Source: Amphibalanus amphitrite (taxonomy: Eukaryota; Arthropoda; Thecostraca; Balanomorpha; Balanidae). From it: 64,000 nucleotides of DNA. The notes below the pieces were generated by a model. It did no database searches and had not been told where the DNA came from. It worked only from the letters and a program-made list of their open reading frames with translations. The stretch is taken from NCBI RefSeq assembly GCF_019059575.1, contig NW_024882882.1, positions 1-64,000 on the forward strand, written 5' to 3'. A program made the position numbers and the translations under genes. Within the stretch, counting starts at the first letter, position 1. Each line of letters opens with the position of its first letter. Shown piece after piece: positions 1-10,769 of this stretch.

Positions 1-65
1 TTTTAGTATCTTATTTTACATTTTTGATGCATTTAAGCCAGGGATGCGGAGCCGTGGAAATTTCA

Positions 66-214
66 GACGGCTCCGGCTCCGGCTCCGGCTCCGGAGAAAA
101 AAAATCGGCTCCGGCTCCGGCTCCGGCTCCGGGTGAAATGTTATGGCGGCTCCGGCTCCGGCTCCGGCTCCGAGTAAAATGGTCCGGCTCCGGCGGCTCC
201 GGCTCCGACTCAGT
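66..214. repeat. GGCTCC hexanucleotide array, left subterminal
   Basis: Blocks of four to five GGCTCC units are separated by short A-rich spacers. The same block-and-spacer layout recurs at 766-889 near the other end of the hAT-like element, so the arrays belong to the transposon. Confidence 0.85.
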
Positions 215-765
215 ACATCCCCTACGCAATCAATTAAATACGGGTGGAAGAAAAATTGGATTGGTTATACGCGTTACTCTTTGCCATGACCGGCTCACCG
301 CGTCCCCGCGCAAACGCACCTCGGAGAGAACTGGCAGAACAAAGGGCTAGGAAGCGATGGCATTGGAAACGCAGTCGCCGCGAATCGGAGTTCAGTGAAC
401 CATCGTAAGCTGACACCTGTCTCGGCTGCATTGGGGGGTGAGGGGTGGGGGGTGTGTGGGATGAGACGGTGCTGGGAGTCGCAGTCCACTGCACTGGTTT
501 GAAAACAATGGCCGTCACCTGATGACTGGTCCTCATGTTCTGGGGATGCAGTAGACGTGGGGGGGGGGGGGGGGGGGGGGAAGAGCAAACAGGAAGTTGT
601 TTGCGTACTGTGGAATACTGGGGATATTCGGATTTTTTCATTCACTTGATGGCCCATGACGTAAGTACCATATGTTTTACTGCCTTGTACTGTCAAACCG
701 AACTAGGTCAATTATTTTTTCCTCTTCAAAAAATAAAAAGGAGCCGGAGTCGCCCCCTTTTTTGG

Positions 766-889
766 CGGCTCCGGCTCCGGCTCCGGCTCCGGGCTATATT
801 GTTTCACGGCTCCGGCTCCGGCTCCGGCTCCGGGCAAAATATGCCGGCTCCGGCGGCTCCGGCTCCGACTCCGGCTCCGGCTCCGCATC
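766..889. repeat. GGCTCC hexanucleotide array, right subterminal
   Basis: Blocks of GGCTCC units with the same spacing logic as the array at 66-214. The two are in direct orientation, while the outermost ends of the element are inverted. Confidence 0.85.
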
Positions 890-901
890 CCTGATTTAAG
901 C

Positions 902-1966
902 ATCATATCTGAATTCAGGACATCAAACAGTGTAAGAATGTGCATTTTTTCTTGTTAAAATAATATTGCGGACCTAAAGTAAATATTTACCGAATATTTT
1001 TAATATGATTTACTTAATAATTTAATAATTTAATAATAATTAAATTTACTGAAAAAATAGGTACGTTGCCGGTTGCAGGCAGAAATACTAAAATATAATC
1101 TAATCTGACTTAACCTTAGGTATCAAACGTAATCTAACCTTGCCTGGCTCAACTGCAAGGGGTGGTTAGGTGTAACTTATCATTGTTTTGTGTAAAAAGT
1201 ATTGTTAGTATAGATGTGTGGTATCTTTTTTCAAGCTTAGTAGCATGTGTTCTTTTTCATGTTTTTTTAAATTTTGTGCATTCCTTTAGTTTTTTAGAGG
1301 GTGCGAAAGGTAGCCGTAACTGAAGAGTGTGATTACAAAATGTTGCCAATTTTTAATTTGGAAGGTGAAATGGCCATGGGTGGCTACCTAATAGATGATT
1401 TTGCTATGGCAAAAGCATGGTCCATCAGGCATTTTTGTGAATTGAAGTGGCAAAATTGTTAGGTACTTATCAATTTAGGTGATCACTTTGATCACTGTGC
1501 TGTGAAATTACTTTATCTACCTTGCCCATCCTAACTTACCCTAATATTTATTGTTGTTTTGGTTGTTATTGTTGATACATAAACATTCATTCTGCAAAAT
1601 GAAACAACATATAACTGAAGCAAATATCAATGTAACTCCTCATGCATCTTTACAATTGTGTACGATTATAAAGCTCATACATAATGTACTGTCTCTGTTC
1701 CTTGTCTTGTTCTACTGTGTTCTACATTTGTGATATGACACGCCTACACATCCAGGCAGTATTTGAGCTCAGAAAAGTGTTTATCTGACTTTTCCACATA
1801 GCATTGTTCTCAGTAAGCATACTTATTAACAACTAAATGTCTAGTGTTCAAATCACATCATAAGAGAGGAAGATAAAGGCCCACCATTGTCATGTCCTTG
1901 CTGCAAAGGGGCATTGCTATTACACTGGTAGGTAATTGACATATGGGAATGTGCGTTTATTTCCAG
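902..1966. other. AT-rich stretch without recognised gene
   Basis: AT-rich sequence with no convincing coding region. It ends in a pyrimidine-rich stretch and a CAG at 1964-1966 that can serve as splice acceptor for the following hAT-related reading frame, so it may be an intron or 5' flank of that gene. Confidence 0.4.
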
Positions 1967-4900
1967 CACCTGGTGTCTCCACGGAGACAGTCTCTGCCGC
2001 GCCCACGGAGACAGTCACTGCCGCGCCCACGGAGACAGTCTCTGCCGCGCCCACGGAGACAGTCTCTGCCGCGCCCACGGAGACAGTCACTCTCTCTGCT
2101 CCGCCCACGGAGACAGCCGCTGCTGGTCCCACGGAGACAGCCGCTGCTGGTCCCACGGAGACAGTCTCTGCCGCGCCCACGGAGACAGTCACTCTCTCTG
2201 CTCCGCCCATGGAGACAGCCGCTGCTGGTCCCGCGAAGACAGTCTCTGCCGCGCCCACGGAGACAGTCACTCTCTCTGCTCCGCCCATGGAGACAGTCAC
2301 TCTCTCTGCTCCGCACACGGAGACAGCCGCTGCTGGTCCCACGGAGACAGCCGCTGCTGGTCCCACGGAGACAGTCTCTGCCGCGCCCACGGAGACAGTC
2401 ACTCTCTCTGCTCCGCCCACGGAGACAGCCGCTGCTGGGCCCGCGAAGACAGTCTTGGGGACAGTCGTTGATGTGCCTGTGTATATATCAACAGTGATGA
2501 GTAGTATTCGGCAGATTGAGGGCAGAATGGCAGAAATCAGCGAATCTCTCAAGCGACCGAGCGTGCAGTCCGGACCAACCGTTCTTGCGATGGAGTCAGA
2601 CATGACGTCCGTGCGAGATCTTGCAAGGATCTTAAGCACTGCACCTGAACTGGTTGCCGTACCAGAGCAGAGCTGCATTTACTGCTCCACTTGTCTGCCT
2701 GAGTTCCGACCAGACCGTGATATGCAGACTGCAAAGTCTAACCTGGGCGGACTCTTCCGGTACGACTTTAGCCATGGCGTAAGCTTTCCAAGGTCGTGTC
2801 CGGTTCCGAGGGCCTTCAGCGCCATGAAGGATGCTGTCAGGTCGCACCTGTGCGGCAAACGGCATAAGCACCAAGTGGAGGTGAAGAAGGCAAGGGAAGA
2901 AAGTATCGCGAAGAGAGAGCAGTCCTCCGCGCGGACTGCCAGGAATGTGCTGCGTGTGGCTTATCACGTGCTGAAGGACTCCCTGCCTCACAGCCAGTTC
3001 GAAAAAATGATAGTTACATGCCACAAAGCAGGCGCAAAGATGGGGAATCTGTGCCACTCGGCTCAACAGATGCAGCGATATCGAAAGGCTTTCAGCCAAG
3101 AGATAATGGAAAGTCTAGCCCGCCATGTGATGTTCTCACCATGCGTGTCGCTGGTAGTGGACAAGGTCACCGTCATGCACCGCACCATGGACATAACCGG
3201 CATTGTCACCATCATCCCCACTGCGCCGCCGCAGCAGCTGTTCCAGAGTTTTGTGGTTGGAGCCCCGATCGTGAAGAACCACGACGGTGCTGGGCTTGCG
3301 GAGGAGTGGTTGGGCACAGTCAAGTCATGTGGTGTGACAACCGCTGACAAACTGGCTGCCATCAGCACGGACGGGCAGTACCACCACGGTGGTGTTCCAG
3401 GCCGGTTTCTGAAGCGCCTGCGGGACTCTGAAGAGGATGTCGCACAACGGTCAAAGAGGCCATGTGTGCCGTGCCTGTGGGACGATGCGCACCTCTTGCA
3501 GCTGGCCGATGGTGACGCACGGAAGGGCGATGGGTGTCAGTGGGTTAGAGAAACCGTGGACACCATCACCCGCATCAACAAGAAGTTCACGCATGGGAAA
3601 GCCTATGAAAGCTTTCGTGACACCATTGAGGCTCTGGGCGGCGAGGGAAAAGGCATACTGCTGTGGTCAGACACGCGGTTTGCTCCGCATGCCGCGAAGG
3701 TGCTGAAGGCGTTTATCGCCAACCTGCCTGCCTTCAAAGCCGACATGGAGAAGCAGCTGATGTCTGGCGATGTGAAGTCGTCTGTCCTGGTTGAGATTCG
3801 ACAGGACATCAAGATGATGACAGGTTAGTGAGGCCGTTTTCTGAACAAAATTGGGCATGACATTTTCTTCTCATTTTCACAAGTTCTTGAGAGGAACACA
3901 TTTATTCGATCGTTGCCATTCAGCAAATATCCACAGTCCGTGGAAAATGCTCAGCTGCGGTGCGTCAGCATGGTCGAGTAATCATCTTTCATATCTAACA
4001 ATTTACGGATGTCAGCTGTGTCTGTTAAATTGGGTGCTCTTGCATGCTGTTTAACATATTGAGCTGCGTCCTTTTTAGGTGACGGCCTATGATCACTGAT
4101 CAGGCACACTGCAAAACTCCCGATATATTTTAGCGCCATTATGCTAACGGAGGAGCCCGCTTATATTCACGCAGTATTGGTTCAAGTGTTTCTATTATAA
4201 TAGAAGGGACGTTGCTATTTACATCGTGTTGTTATTTTTCTGCTTTCTAATTAATCATTATTTTCAGCCAGGTGGTTTCAAGCGCGTGTGGCGGCACTGC
4301 TGGACTTGTATACCGCTCTGTCGGAGGCCAGCAAAGCCCAGCAAAACCTCCAGCTTCTGCCCTGGGAACGCCTGAAGCTTCGCAATGGACTGCTGGAGGA
4401 ACTGCGCTCCAAACACCTCTCGCTACCTCGCGCACGGAGGCCTGGAGAGGTCTCTTCAGCACAAATCCGGGAGCTGCTTGCAGAAAAGGATCCAGAGGAC
4501 ACACCGAGCTACTGGCCAAACCTGGCAAGGCATCTGGAAAACATGTCTCCGTCACAGGTATGCATATTATTAATTCACATTTCGTTTAGTTGGAAGCATG
4601 CCAACGAGTCTTTTACTTTTGAACTGATTGATCTAGGTCCACATAAAATTGACTAATAATTCCGTTGATTTTGAGTTTTCTCTTCTTGTTTTTGTTAATG
4701 TCTTGAATAGCATATTTTAAATTTATGTATCGGCATTTCAATGACAAATACATCTAGCTGGAGGTGGCTGAGCCTAGGGTAAACATTTTGACCATGGTAA
4801 AAATGTTGCACTCATTTGAATTCGGGCTTTTTTACACTCGCCCAATATTATTCCGTGCATTTTCTTGCAAGCTTGGCTTGCGTTCTTCTACGCTTAATCG

Positions 4901-6162
4901 GAAAATCGGTTCCTTTATTTCGAACTCGACAATATGTCTAAGCCAAAATGTAACAAACCATCTGGCTTGCATGCGGTAAAATATACTAAACGCGGTCGGT
5001 GATAAATGTTTACTAACTCCATCTTTACTTCTTCTAACCCGGCCTGCGGCGTTATTCAGCATGCTATATTCCTTACAGCTAAATCGTCCATTATCTCCTT
5101 TGTCCATTACCGTATTGTCCATCGTCCATTATCGCATTCATTGCTAAGAATATAGCATGCTTCTAGGTGCCCATGTGATCTTGTTGGTTTGTTTTGGTGC
5201 AGTCTTTATAAGACAGTGAGCTATGGTATTCGCCTTTCAATTGTATTCAAGAGACGTACAACAAAGTGATCTGGTGTGGATGGACGTCCAAAATACATTT
5301 GCGACACTGACTTTTTGTTCATATTATTTTGGTTGATGTTCTTCTCACACCTCATCCTAAAGTTTTAATGGTCAATATCGCCTATTTGTGTCTTCAATCA
5401 GAATACGATTGCCTGGCCATTGTCGAGTCGCAAGGTAAGAAAATGTGTTTATTTGAATGCGCTCGTCTTTTTCAGGTGTGCGAGATCGCGACGTTCACAA
5501 AGGCGTTGATCGAGCGCTGTGCCAGTCGCGCAAAAGGCCAGGACTCCCGCGGCTCCTCCAAGGGAAGTCACAACGAGAAGGTGGCCGACAGCATGGAGGA
5601 CATCCAAACGGTCAGCGATCTGGCGGGTATCCAAGCCTCTCCTACGTCAGGGATCGTGGGCACAGTAGTAATTAGGGCTAGTCGGCTTCATAGGGCGGGG
5701 ATCATCCCGAATGAGCTTTCCCACACTTCAGCGCGAGCTATGTTCACTGCTCTCAAAAAACTACCACCGGCTGACAACAAAAGGCTCTTCAAAGAACTGT
5801 GGGACATGGCCAAGCATGACCAGTCGCTGAGCGACTACATGGCCCTGGTCGTGCGCCTATGGCTCATCTGGCCGGTGGAGACAGTCGTCGAGAGCATGGC
5901 GAGCGTGCTCAAAGCCGTCTTCAAAGACTGCCGAGTGCTGGACCACGACAATGCTGCCATGGAGCTCATCATCCGTTGGAACGGCCCAGACGTGGCGCAT
6001 GCGGAGGGTCTTATAGACCAAGTGCTTCGCCACAACCAGCAGCTGAACAATTTCACGCGCGCCACAATCGTTCAGGCTGTCGAAGGCACAGTCATCTCCC
6101 GACATATGTCTTCCCGTCATCCTCGCTCATACATTTATCTCGAAGCTAGGAAGCGTAACTAG
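1967..6162 (+). CDS. hAT-transposase-related zinc-finger protein, three exons, 5' end not found
   Basis: Three exons fit in phase: 1967-3823 (donor GTTAGT), 4268-4557 (donor GTATGC) and 5476-6162 ending in TAG, about 943 residues. Order of parts: a repeat region rich in Thr, Ala, Pro and Glu; a Cys/His cluster with CIYC and later SHLCGKRHKH; then a hAT-like catalytic fold with VVDKVT (first Asp), AISTDG (second Asp), a CLWDDAHLLQLADGDA block and WSDTRF; the last exon holds a helical C-terminal region. The arrangement recalls the ZNF862/KIAA1586-like group of hAT-derived proteins (family knowledge). No ATG opens this frame: the frame runs back past 1966 to a TTG, and a splice acceptor lies at 1964-1966, so an upstream exon is likely. 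It could be an intron-bearing transposon gene or a domesticated one; no flanking inverted repeats were found. Confidence 0.7.
1978..2455 (+). repeat. Coding minisatellite of about 24-30 bp units
   Basis: Units beginning ACGGAGACAG encode three repeating motifs, TETVSAAP, TETVTLSAPP and TETAAAGP. All units keep the reading frame of the hAT-related exon, giving a low-complexity N-terminal region. Changes between units are mostly frame-preserving, which fits selection or recent amplification. Confidence 0.85.
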
Positions 6163-6989
6163 TGAAAATGTGTAGCAGTGTCTGTGGTGCGTGCAGTGTT
6201 ATGAATGTGTAAGCAACTCATTGTGTGTGTAATGTCGGGCCACGTAGGCAATGGAACCAGTGAATTGTCTTGTGAGTTGTGACATTCAATGTACATGGCT
6301 TTCCGTCTTCCATGACTTGCATCGAGTCAACGCCAGATCAGAATAGTTTTTTGCCAGGAACACATTGATGGTAATCAATATCCATAATACTGAGTGCTGT
6401 TGGTTCTGTGGGTAAGCGGCGATTATTAGTGGGTTCTTTATCCTATTGTAATGTCAGGCCGCAGGGCTGTACACCCGGTGAAAGTGTCCGTATTTCAAAG
6501 AATTTCGGCGTCTTTCCAGATCGTTTTTGTCAATCTGCTTCCTGGCTGTATGAATGTTAATACGATGTTCGATCATTCATATCGTACATCCACGGATGGA
6601 CGGTGAACTCTGCCTTTTAGATGATTTGGCATGGGCCGGAGCGCACGCATTAGTTCTGGGCCCATGCTCTTATTTTCATTTGTTATAGTGCTCGTGTACG
6701 ATTTTTAGCCCAGTGCCCACTACCATTGATACCAAATACAACGATCTCAGGCCGCTCTCCGGCAAATGCATTACGATGGTGGTGTTTGATACCGAGGCTG
6801 GCGACAGTAGCATCAGAAGTGAATTCAAATACATGCATTATTTACTTAAAAAACGTTCCGTTGGCTGTCCAACACCCTAAGGGCTATGGGCATTGGCCAG
6901 CCGGTGCTGCGACCACCATCTGAGCGAAAGTTTTGGTCGGCGACCACTAAACGCTTTTTTTGAGCCCTGACTGGGCGCCTCCGCCCCAT
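6163..6989. other. No gene seen
   Basis: Sequence downstream of the hAT-related gene. Nothing beyond short chance reading frames; possibly 3' untranslated or intergenic sequence. Confidence 0.4.
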
Positions 6990-7405
6990 ACTTTGGTGAG
7001 TGGGTGCCTCCGCCTCATACACTGGTGAGTGGGCGCCTCCGCCTCATACACTGGTGAGTGGGCGCCTCCGCCTCTTGGTGAGTGGGCGCCCCCGCCTCAT
7101 ACCTTGGTGAGTGGGCGCCTCCGCCTTATACCTTGGTGAGTGGGCGCCTCCGCCTTATACCTTGGTGAGTGGACGCCTCCGACCCATACCTTGGTGAGTG
7201 GGCGCCTCCGCCTCATACTTTGGTGAGTGGACGCCTCCGCCTTATACTTTGGTGAGTGGACGCCTCCGCCTCATACTTTGGTGAGTGGGCGCCTCCGCCT
7301 CATACTTTGGTGAGTGGGCGCCTCCGCCTCACACACTGGTGAGTGGGCGCCTCCGCCTTATACCTTGGTGAGTGGGCGCCTCCGCCGCTATGAGGCGGTA
7401 CTTTG
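6990..7405. repeat. Minisatellite, about 29-bp unit
   Basis: About fourteen tandem units of the type TGGTGAGTGGGCGCCTCCGC followed by CTCATAC or a close variant. Each unit carries GGTGAGTG, a match to the metazoan 5' splice-site consensus. The array ends just before the TIR of the next mobile element. Confidence 0.9.
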
Positions 7406-7439
7406 GTGAGTGGGTTTGTTGTGTTATTATGTGGTATAA

Positions 7440-8338
7440 CCCTCGCCGGCACAGGGGGGGGGGGGTTGATGCAACCCCCCCTAAGGTTTTTCGCGAATAA
7501 CTCGCGTAAAAAGCGGCTGATCGCGACGAAACTTTCAGTACCCTCGCATTGATCAATTTTACATGTTCCCTGAAAATTTCATGACCCTGACCCCAATGAC
7601 CTTTGACCTGTGACCTCTTTTCCGTGACCATGTTTGGCCGAAATCGCGGTTCGGCGCATGTCGGCTCGCATTAGCCGCGCGTTTGCAAGCTTTTCGTGGT
7701 TTCAAACGTTCAAACATGTGATTTGATGTTGCTCCCATACATTAGGGTGGGTGTCAAGGTCACCTGAAGGTCAGGTCAGGTCAATGACCTTTGGTGACCT
7801 CGGGTGACCTCGGTTCACTTTTTCGAGTTTTACATGTTTCTAGGCTAGTTTTTGGAGCTGAATTCGAATTTAGCAACCATTTGAACATTTACGAAGTAGT
7901 TTTGGTGCCTTCGTAACATGTTACGAAGCTGTCAGAGGCGGTTGACACGCATTACGAATACCCGTCACAACCCATACCGGTTGACCTGACCTGACCTGAC
8001 CTGACCTGGTCTAAATGCTTAAAAACATCGTCTCTGATCAAAACTAACACGATATTCGTGATCAGCATCCCGGAAAACCACGTAGCAGCCACACTTTACG
8101 ACTTTCTAACATGTCCCGATTTTCCCGGTTTTCGGGTCATTGACCTGACCTGGAAGGTCACCTGATGACCTAGGACCTTAAAATTGGGTATCATCGGCTT
8201 CCTCTCGTGACGGGCAACACGCTCGCTTTTTTCCGCGAAGCTCTAGCTCGATCAGGGGCCAAACGCGAGGGGGGGTCGTACCAACCCCCCCCCCCCCTGT
8301 GCCGTCGAAGGACGCAAAATGGCCTGTGCCGGCGAGGG
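7440..8338. mobile_element. piggyBac-like non-autonomous element
   Basis: The inverted ends are CCCTCGCCGGCAC and its complement. The right flank is TTAA (8339-8342) and the left flank ATAA (7436-7439), probably a one-base decay of TTAA. Each end has a G run facing a C run. The interior is packed with TGACCT/AGGTCA hexamers. A second member at 21348-22382 has an exact empty site in this window, which supports the boundaries. No transposase is present. Confidence 0.75.
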
Positions 8339-8342
8339 TTAA

Positions 8343-9239
8343 CGTACACAACAGCACGTAATAATATCACATTATGTGGATGCTGGTTTGAAAAAGAGGT
8401 GAACATAACTTTTTGGTGTTGGGCTATTGTTTCGTATTTTATCAATGAAAAAGTAGGTGAGTGGCTTTGAGAGGGTCAATTGCCAAACAATGTAAATTTG
8501 ATTGTTTTCGCAGGAGCTTGCCAATTTTGACTATCATGCTTATGAATCCGTTCTTACGGTATCTTATTTTCTAATCAAGGGAAGAGTTTCCCTGAAACAT
8601 CAGCTAATGTTGTTTTTAAACACTTTTCATCGATTCGAAACAACTGTGCTTCGCGTTTCCTATTTTGGATTAACGAAATTACTAACTAAAGCTCGTAATG
8701 GCGTAGTTCATTACACTAGCAGGTCTATTGACACGGAAGTTTTCGGCGCTCCAATCGCTAATCATTGGCATGGAACGGGTGATGTATGTGTGCCTCGTAC
8801 CTTTGCTCTGACTCGAGTTTGCTTTCGTCACTTTCCTTTCAACACGTGTAAGCATTGGGTGCCCGTTGTTAAGGATGTGGGCTTAATGAAGTCATGCTTG
8901 TGCGGTACACAGTACGTCATTGTGAGGACTCTTGCTGGGCCGCAATAGCAGGATCAGTCGCTGCGCCATGGCTCGACGGCTTATGTGGCGTTTTCTAAAT
9001 AGCCGTGCTGGAACGTACTTCATTTATCTGGGTCTAGTTCTTGCCGATTTGGCTGTGTCATTGTTTTTTTTTATCGTGACCTCATTGATTCCGGTGTGAT
9101 GTACGAATTACGGTCATATCGAAACCACATTATATTATTCTGAACTGAATATTTCTTTGATTGCTGCATGACCTCTCGTAACTTTTGCTATCACATTAAC
9201 CCAGTTCTTGACCTTTGCGGACCGTGGGCGTTATTGTTT
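8343..9239. other. No recognised gene
   Basis: An open frame of 149 codons lies at 8502-8948 on the plus strand. Its product has no family hallmark that I recognise and its composition does not look clearly coding, so I do not call it a gene. Otherwise featureless intronic or intergenic sequence. Confidence 0.35.
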
Positions 9240-9470
9240 CCCTTTGACCTCGTGACCGTACTGATAAGGATGACACTTGTGACCCACCAGCGATCTCGTG
9301 GACTTCCCTGACCCTATGATTGTGACCCAGACCCCTTCGTCAAACCTCTTTGACTTTTGTAAGTCCATTAGTAACCCCATTGACCTTCCTGACCCTTTGG
9401 TGACCCGTCTGACCTCTATGACCTCATCACTGACCTCATTGACCTCCCTGACCTTTTGCTAACACCTCTC
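9240..9470. repeat. Degenerate TGACC-rich intronic repeat
   Basis: Many TGACCT, TGACCC and TGACCTC hexamers at irregular spacing run up to the splice acceptor at 9481-9482. Similar hexamers occur inside the piggyBac-like elements, at 10690-10740 and before the exon at 63921. Confidence 0.6.
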
Positions 9471-9482
9471 ACGTCCGAGCAG

Positions 9483-9622
9483 CTGACCCTGGATACGATC
9501 TGGCTGTACGTGTGCGGAATCGACCCGGCCTCCGGGGGCAGGCTGCCCAGTCGACTGTGTGTCATCCCCGAGGCTCTTACTTGTCTTCTGGAGATGGTCC
9601 GTGCTCACCTCAACTACGAAAG
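9483..9622 (+). CDS. Internal exon of a large host gene, identity unassigned
   Basis: A 140-bp open block sits between an acceptor (GAGCAG, 9477-9482) and a donor (AAG/GTGAGA, after 9622). It encodes 46 codons starting LTLDTIWLYVCGIDPASGGR and continuing through a Leu-rich helical stretch ending AHLNYE, leaving two bases of the next codon. The exon at 63921 needs exactly one base to complete it, so the two may be consecutive exons. The helical, Leu-rich character faintly recalls the solenoid part of very large BEACH proteins such as WDFY3, but I cannot confirm this. Base composition is more GC-rich than the surroundings, as expected for a real exon. Confidence 0.65.
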
Positions 9623-9640
9623 GTGAGAAATCGGAGGGTC

Positions 9641-10280
9641 AAAGGAAATAGTTCACTTTTAACATGAGATTTTGAACTGGAATAGCAGTTTGGTAGCTTG
9701 CGCTGAGACTAGTACAAATCAGGAGCTGTTACGGCCCAACGATCATCCTAGACGAAGATATTCCATTTCTCGTTCCGAAAAGAGTGCTTTGCAGAGGAAT
9801 GCGTGCCTTGCACAGGAATGCAGCCACGTCATCGTCAGCCAATCAGCATGCTGCTTTGTACACTACAGAATCCTCGCCTCAGACGGAAGCACTTGCTGCG
9901 CGCTCCACAAATGGCAAATCTGGGCAACTTGCGCGTGCCATTCTTTGTGATAGATGCCGTTGCCTGCGGTGCAGTTTTGTGAAGTCTGATTGTGAGCGCG
10001 CCTATATAATGTAAAATATACATGAAAAAAATCAGCATGCTGCTTACAGCCAATGCAGCATGCGTAGGTTTGAACTACGCAATATGATTGGTCAACGCGT
10101 AATAAGCTTCCGCGTCGAAACATTATTTTATACAGAATATAGTTCTTCCTACATTAAACTATTGAAAATAATCCTTTTTACAAAAAGGTTTTATTTTATT
10201 TATCGAACATTTTGAGCATATAAAAATCATAAATCCATAGGAAAATACTACTTTCAGGAATGACGTGAACTATTTCCTTT
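9641..10280. mobile_element. MITE with 16-bp inverted ends
   Basis: AAAGGAAATAGTTCAC at 9641-9656 is mirrored by its complement at 10265-10280. The 640-bp interior has no coding capacity. I could not fix the target duplication, so the superfamily is open. The left end lies 18 bp downstream of the splice donor of the 9483-9622 exon. Confidence 0.65.
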
Positions 10281-10336
10281 AATGTGTGCATGTGGTGAAT
10301 GGTGTTAGGAACTCTTGAATGGAGTGGTGTATGAGA

Positions 10337-10690
10337 TGATTTTTTTTTTTAAATTTAGTCCGAACCTTTTGATGGGAAGGATTCACAAGGACAGAGCCAC
10401 CGCTAAGCGAAGCTTGTTGCGGTGACCCTGCCCTCTACCCTCCGATCGCGTAATTCCAGTTCTATGGCAGAATTTAGAGTCCAAAGTTTAACGTGCGCAC
10501 ATAGCCGCGCATGGCCGGTCCCCTCACTGACTTCACCTGGCTACGGCCTGCCACCAACCGCAACCATACCTGTCAGGAGGCCCATAAATGTCAAGCGCCC
10601 GTCGCGCTTCGAACCTGGACTGTTGTAACCGGGAACGCGTGCTCTCACCACGCGGAGTCCAACGCTCTACCAACTGAACTACGGGACCGG
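10337..10690 (-). mobile_element. tRNA-derived SINE, family 1
   Basis: Read on the minus strand, the head carries tRNA-like box A (TAGTTCAGTTGGTAGAGC) and box B (GGTTCGAAGC) but an over-long variable region, so it is not a functional tRNA. The body contains CACGTTAAACTTT and CGCAACAAGC...GCTTAGCGG, and the element ends in a poly(A) run (a T run on the plus strand at 10340-10350). The same body blocks occur in the second SINE family at 28214. Confidence 0.7.
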
Positions 10691-10699
10691 CTGACCTCT

Positions 10700-10769
10700 G
10701 ACCTCTGTGACCTCATCACTGACCCAATGGACCCCTGATCCTTGGCTAACACCTCCCTCGTCCGAACAG
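10700..10769 (+). repeat. Duplicate of an intron 3' end with splice acceptor but no exon
   Basis: This block matches 9411-9482: GACCTCATCACTGACC, further TGACC motifs, then CTAACACCTC, a pyrimidine-rich gap, CGTCCGA and CAG. In the first copy the exon LTLDTIW... follows; here the sequence changes at 10770 to a dispersed repeat. It looks like a partial duplication of the exon boundary. Confidence 0.6.

Larger units (their letters stand above)
39..893. mobile_element. Non-autonomous hAT-like element (MITE)
   Basis: The ends are inverted copies of CAGGGATGCGGAGCC, and the element is flanked by a perfect 8-bp target duplication, ATTTAAGC, at 31-38 and 894-901. An 8-bp duplication with CA-G type ends is characteristic of hAT transposons. 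No transposase is visible inside; the interior has hexanucleotide arrays near both ends and a long G run around 559-580. The many open frames here only reflect the 6-bp period. Confidence 0.85.

Noticed and set aside
8502..8948. Plus-strand frame of 149 codons
   Set aside because: No recognisable motif, no neighbour support and a length reachable by chance; a weak acceptor at its start is not enough.
10600..10690. Minus-strand tRNA gene
   Set aside because: The variable region is too long, and a SINE body follows.
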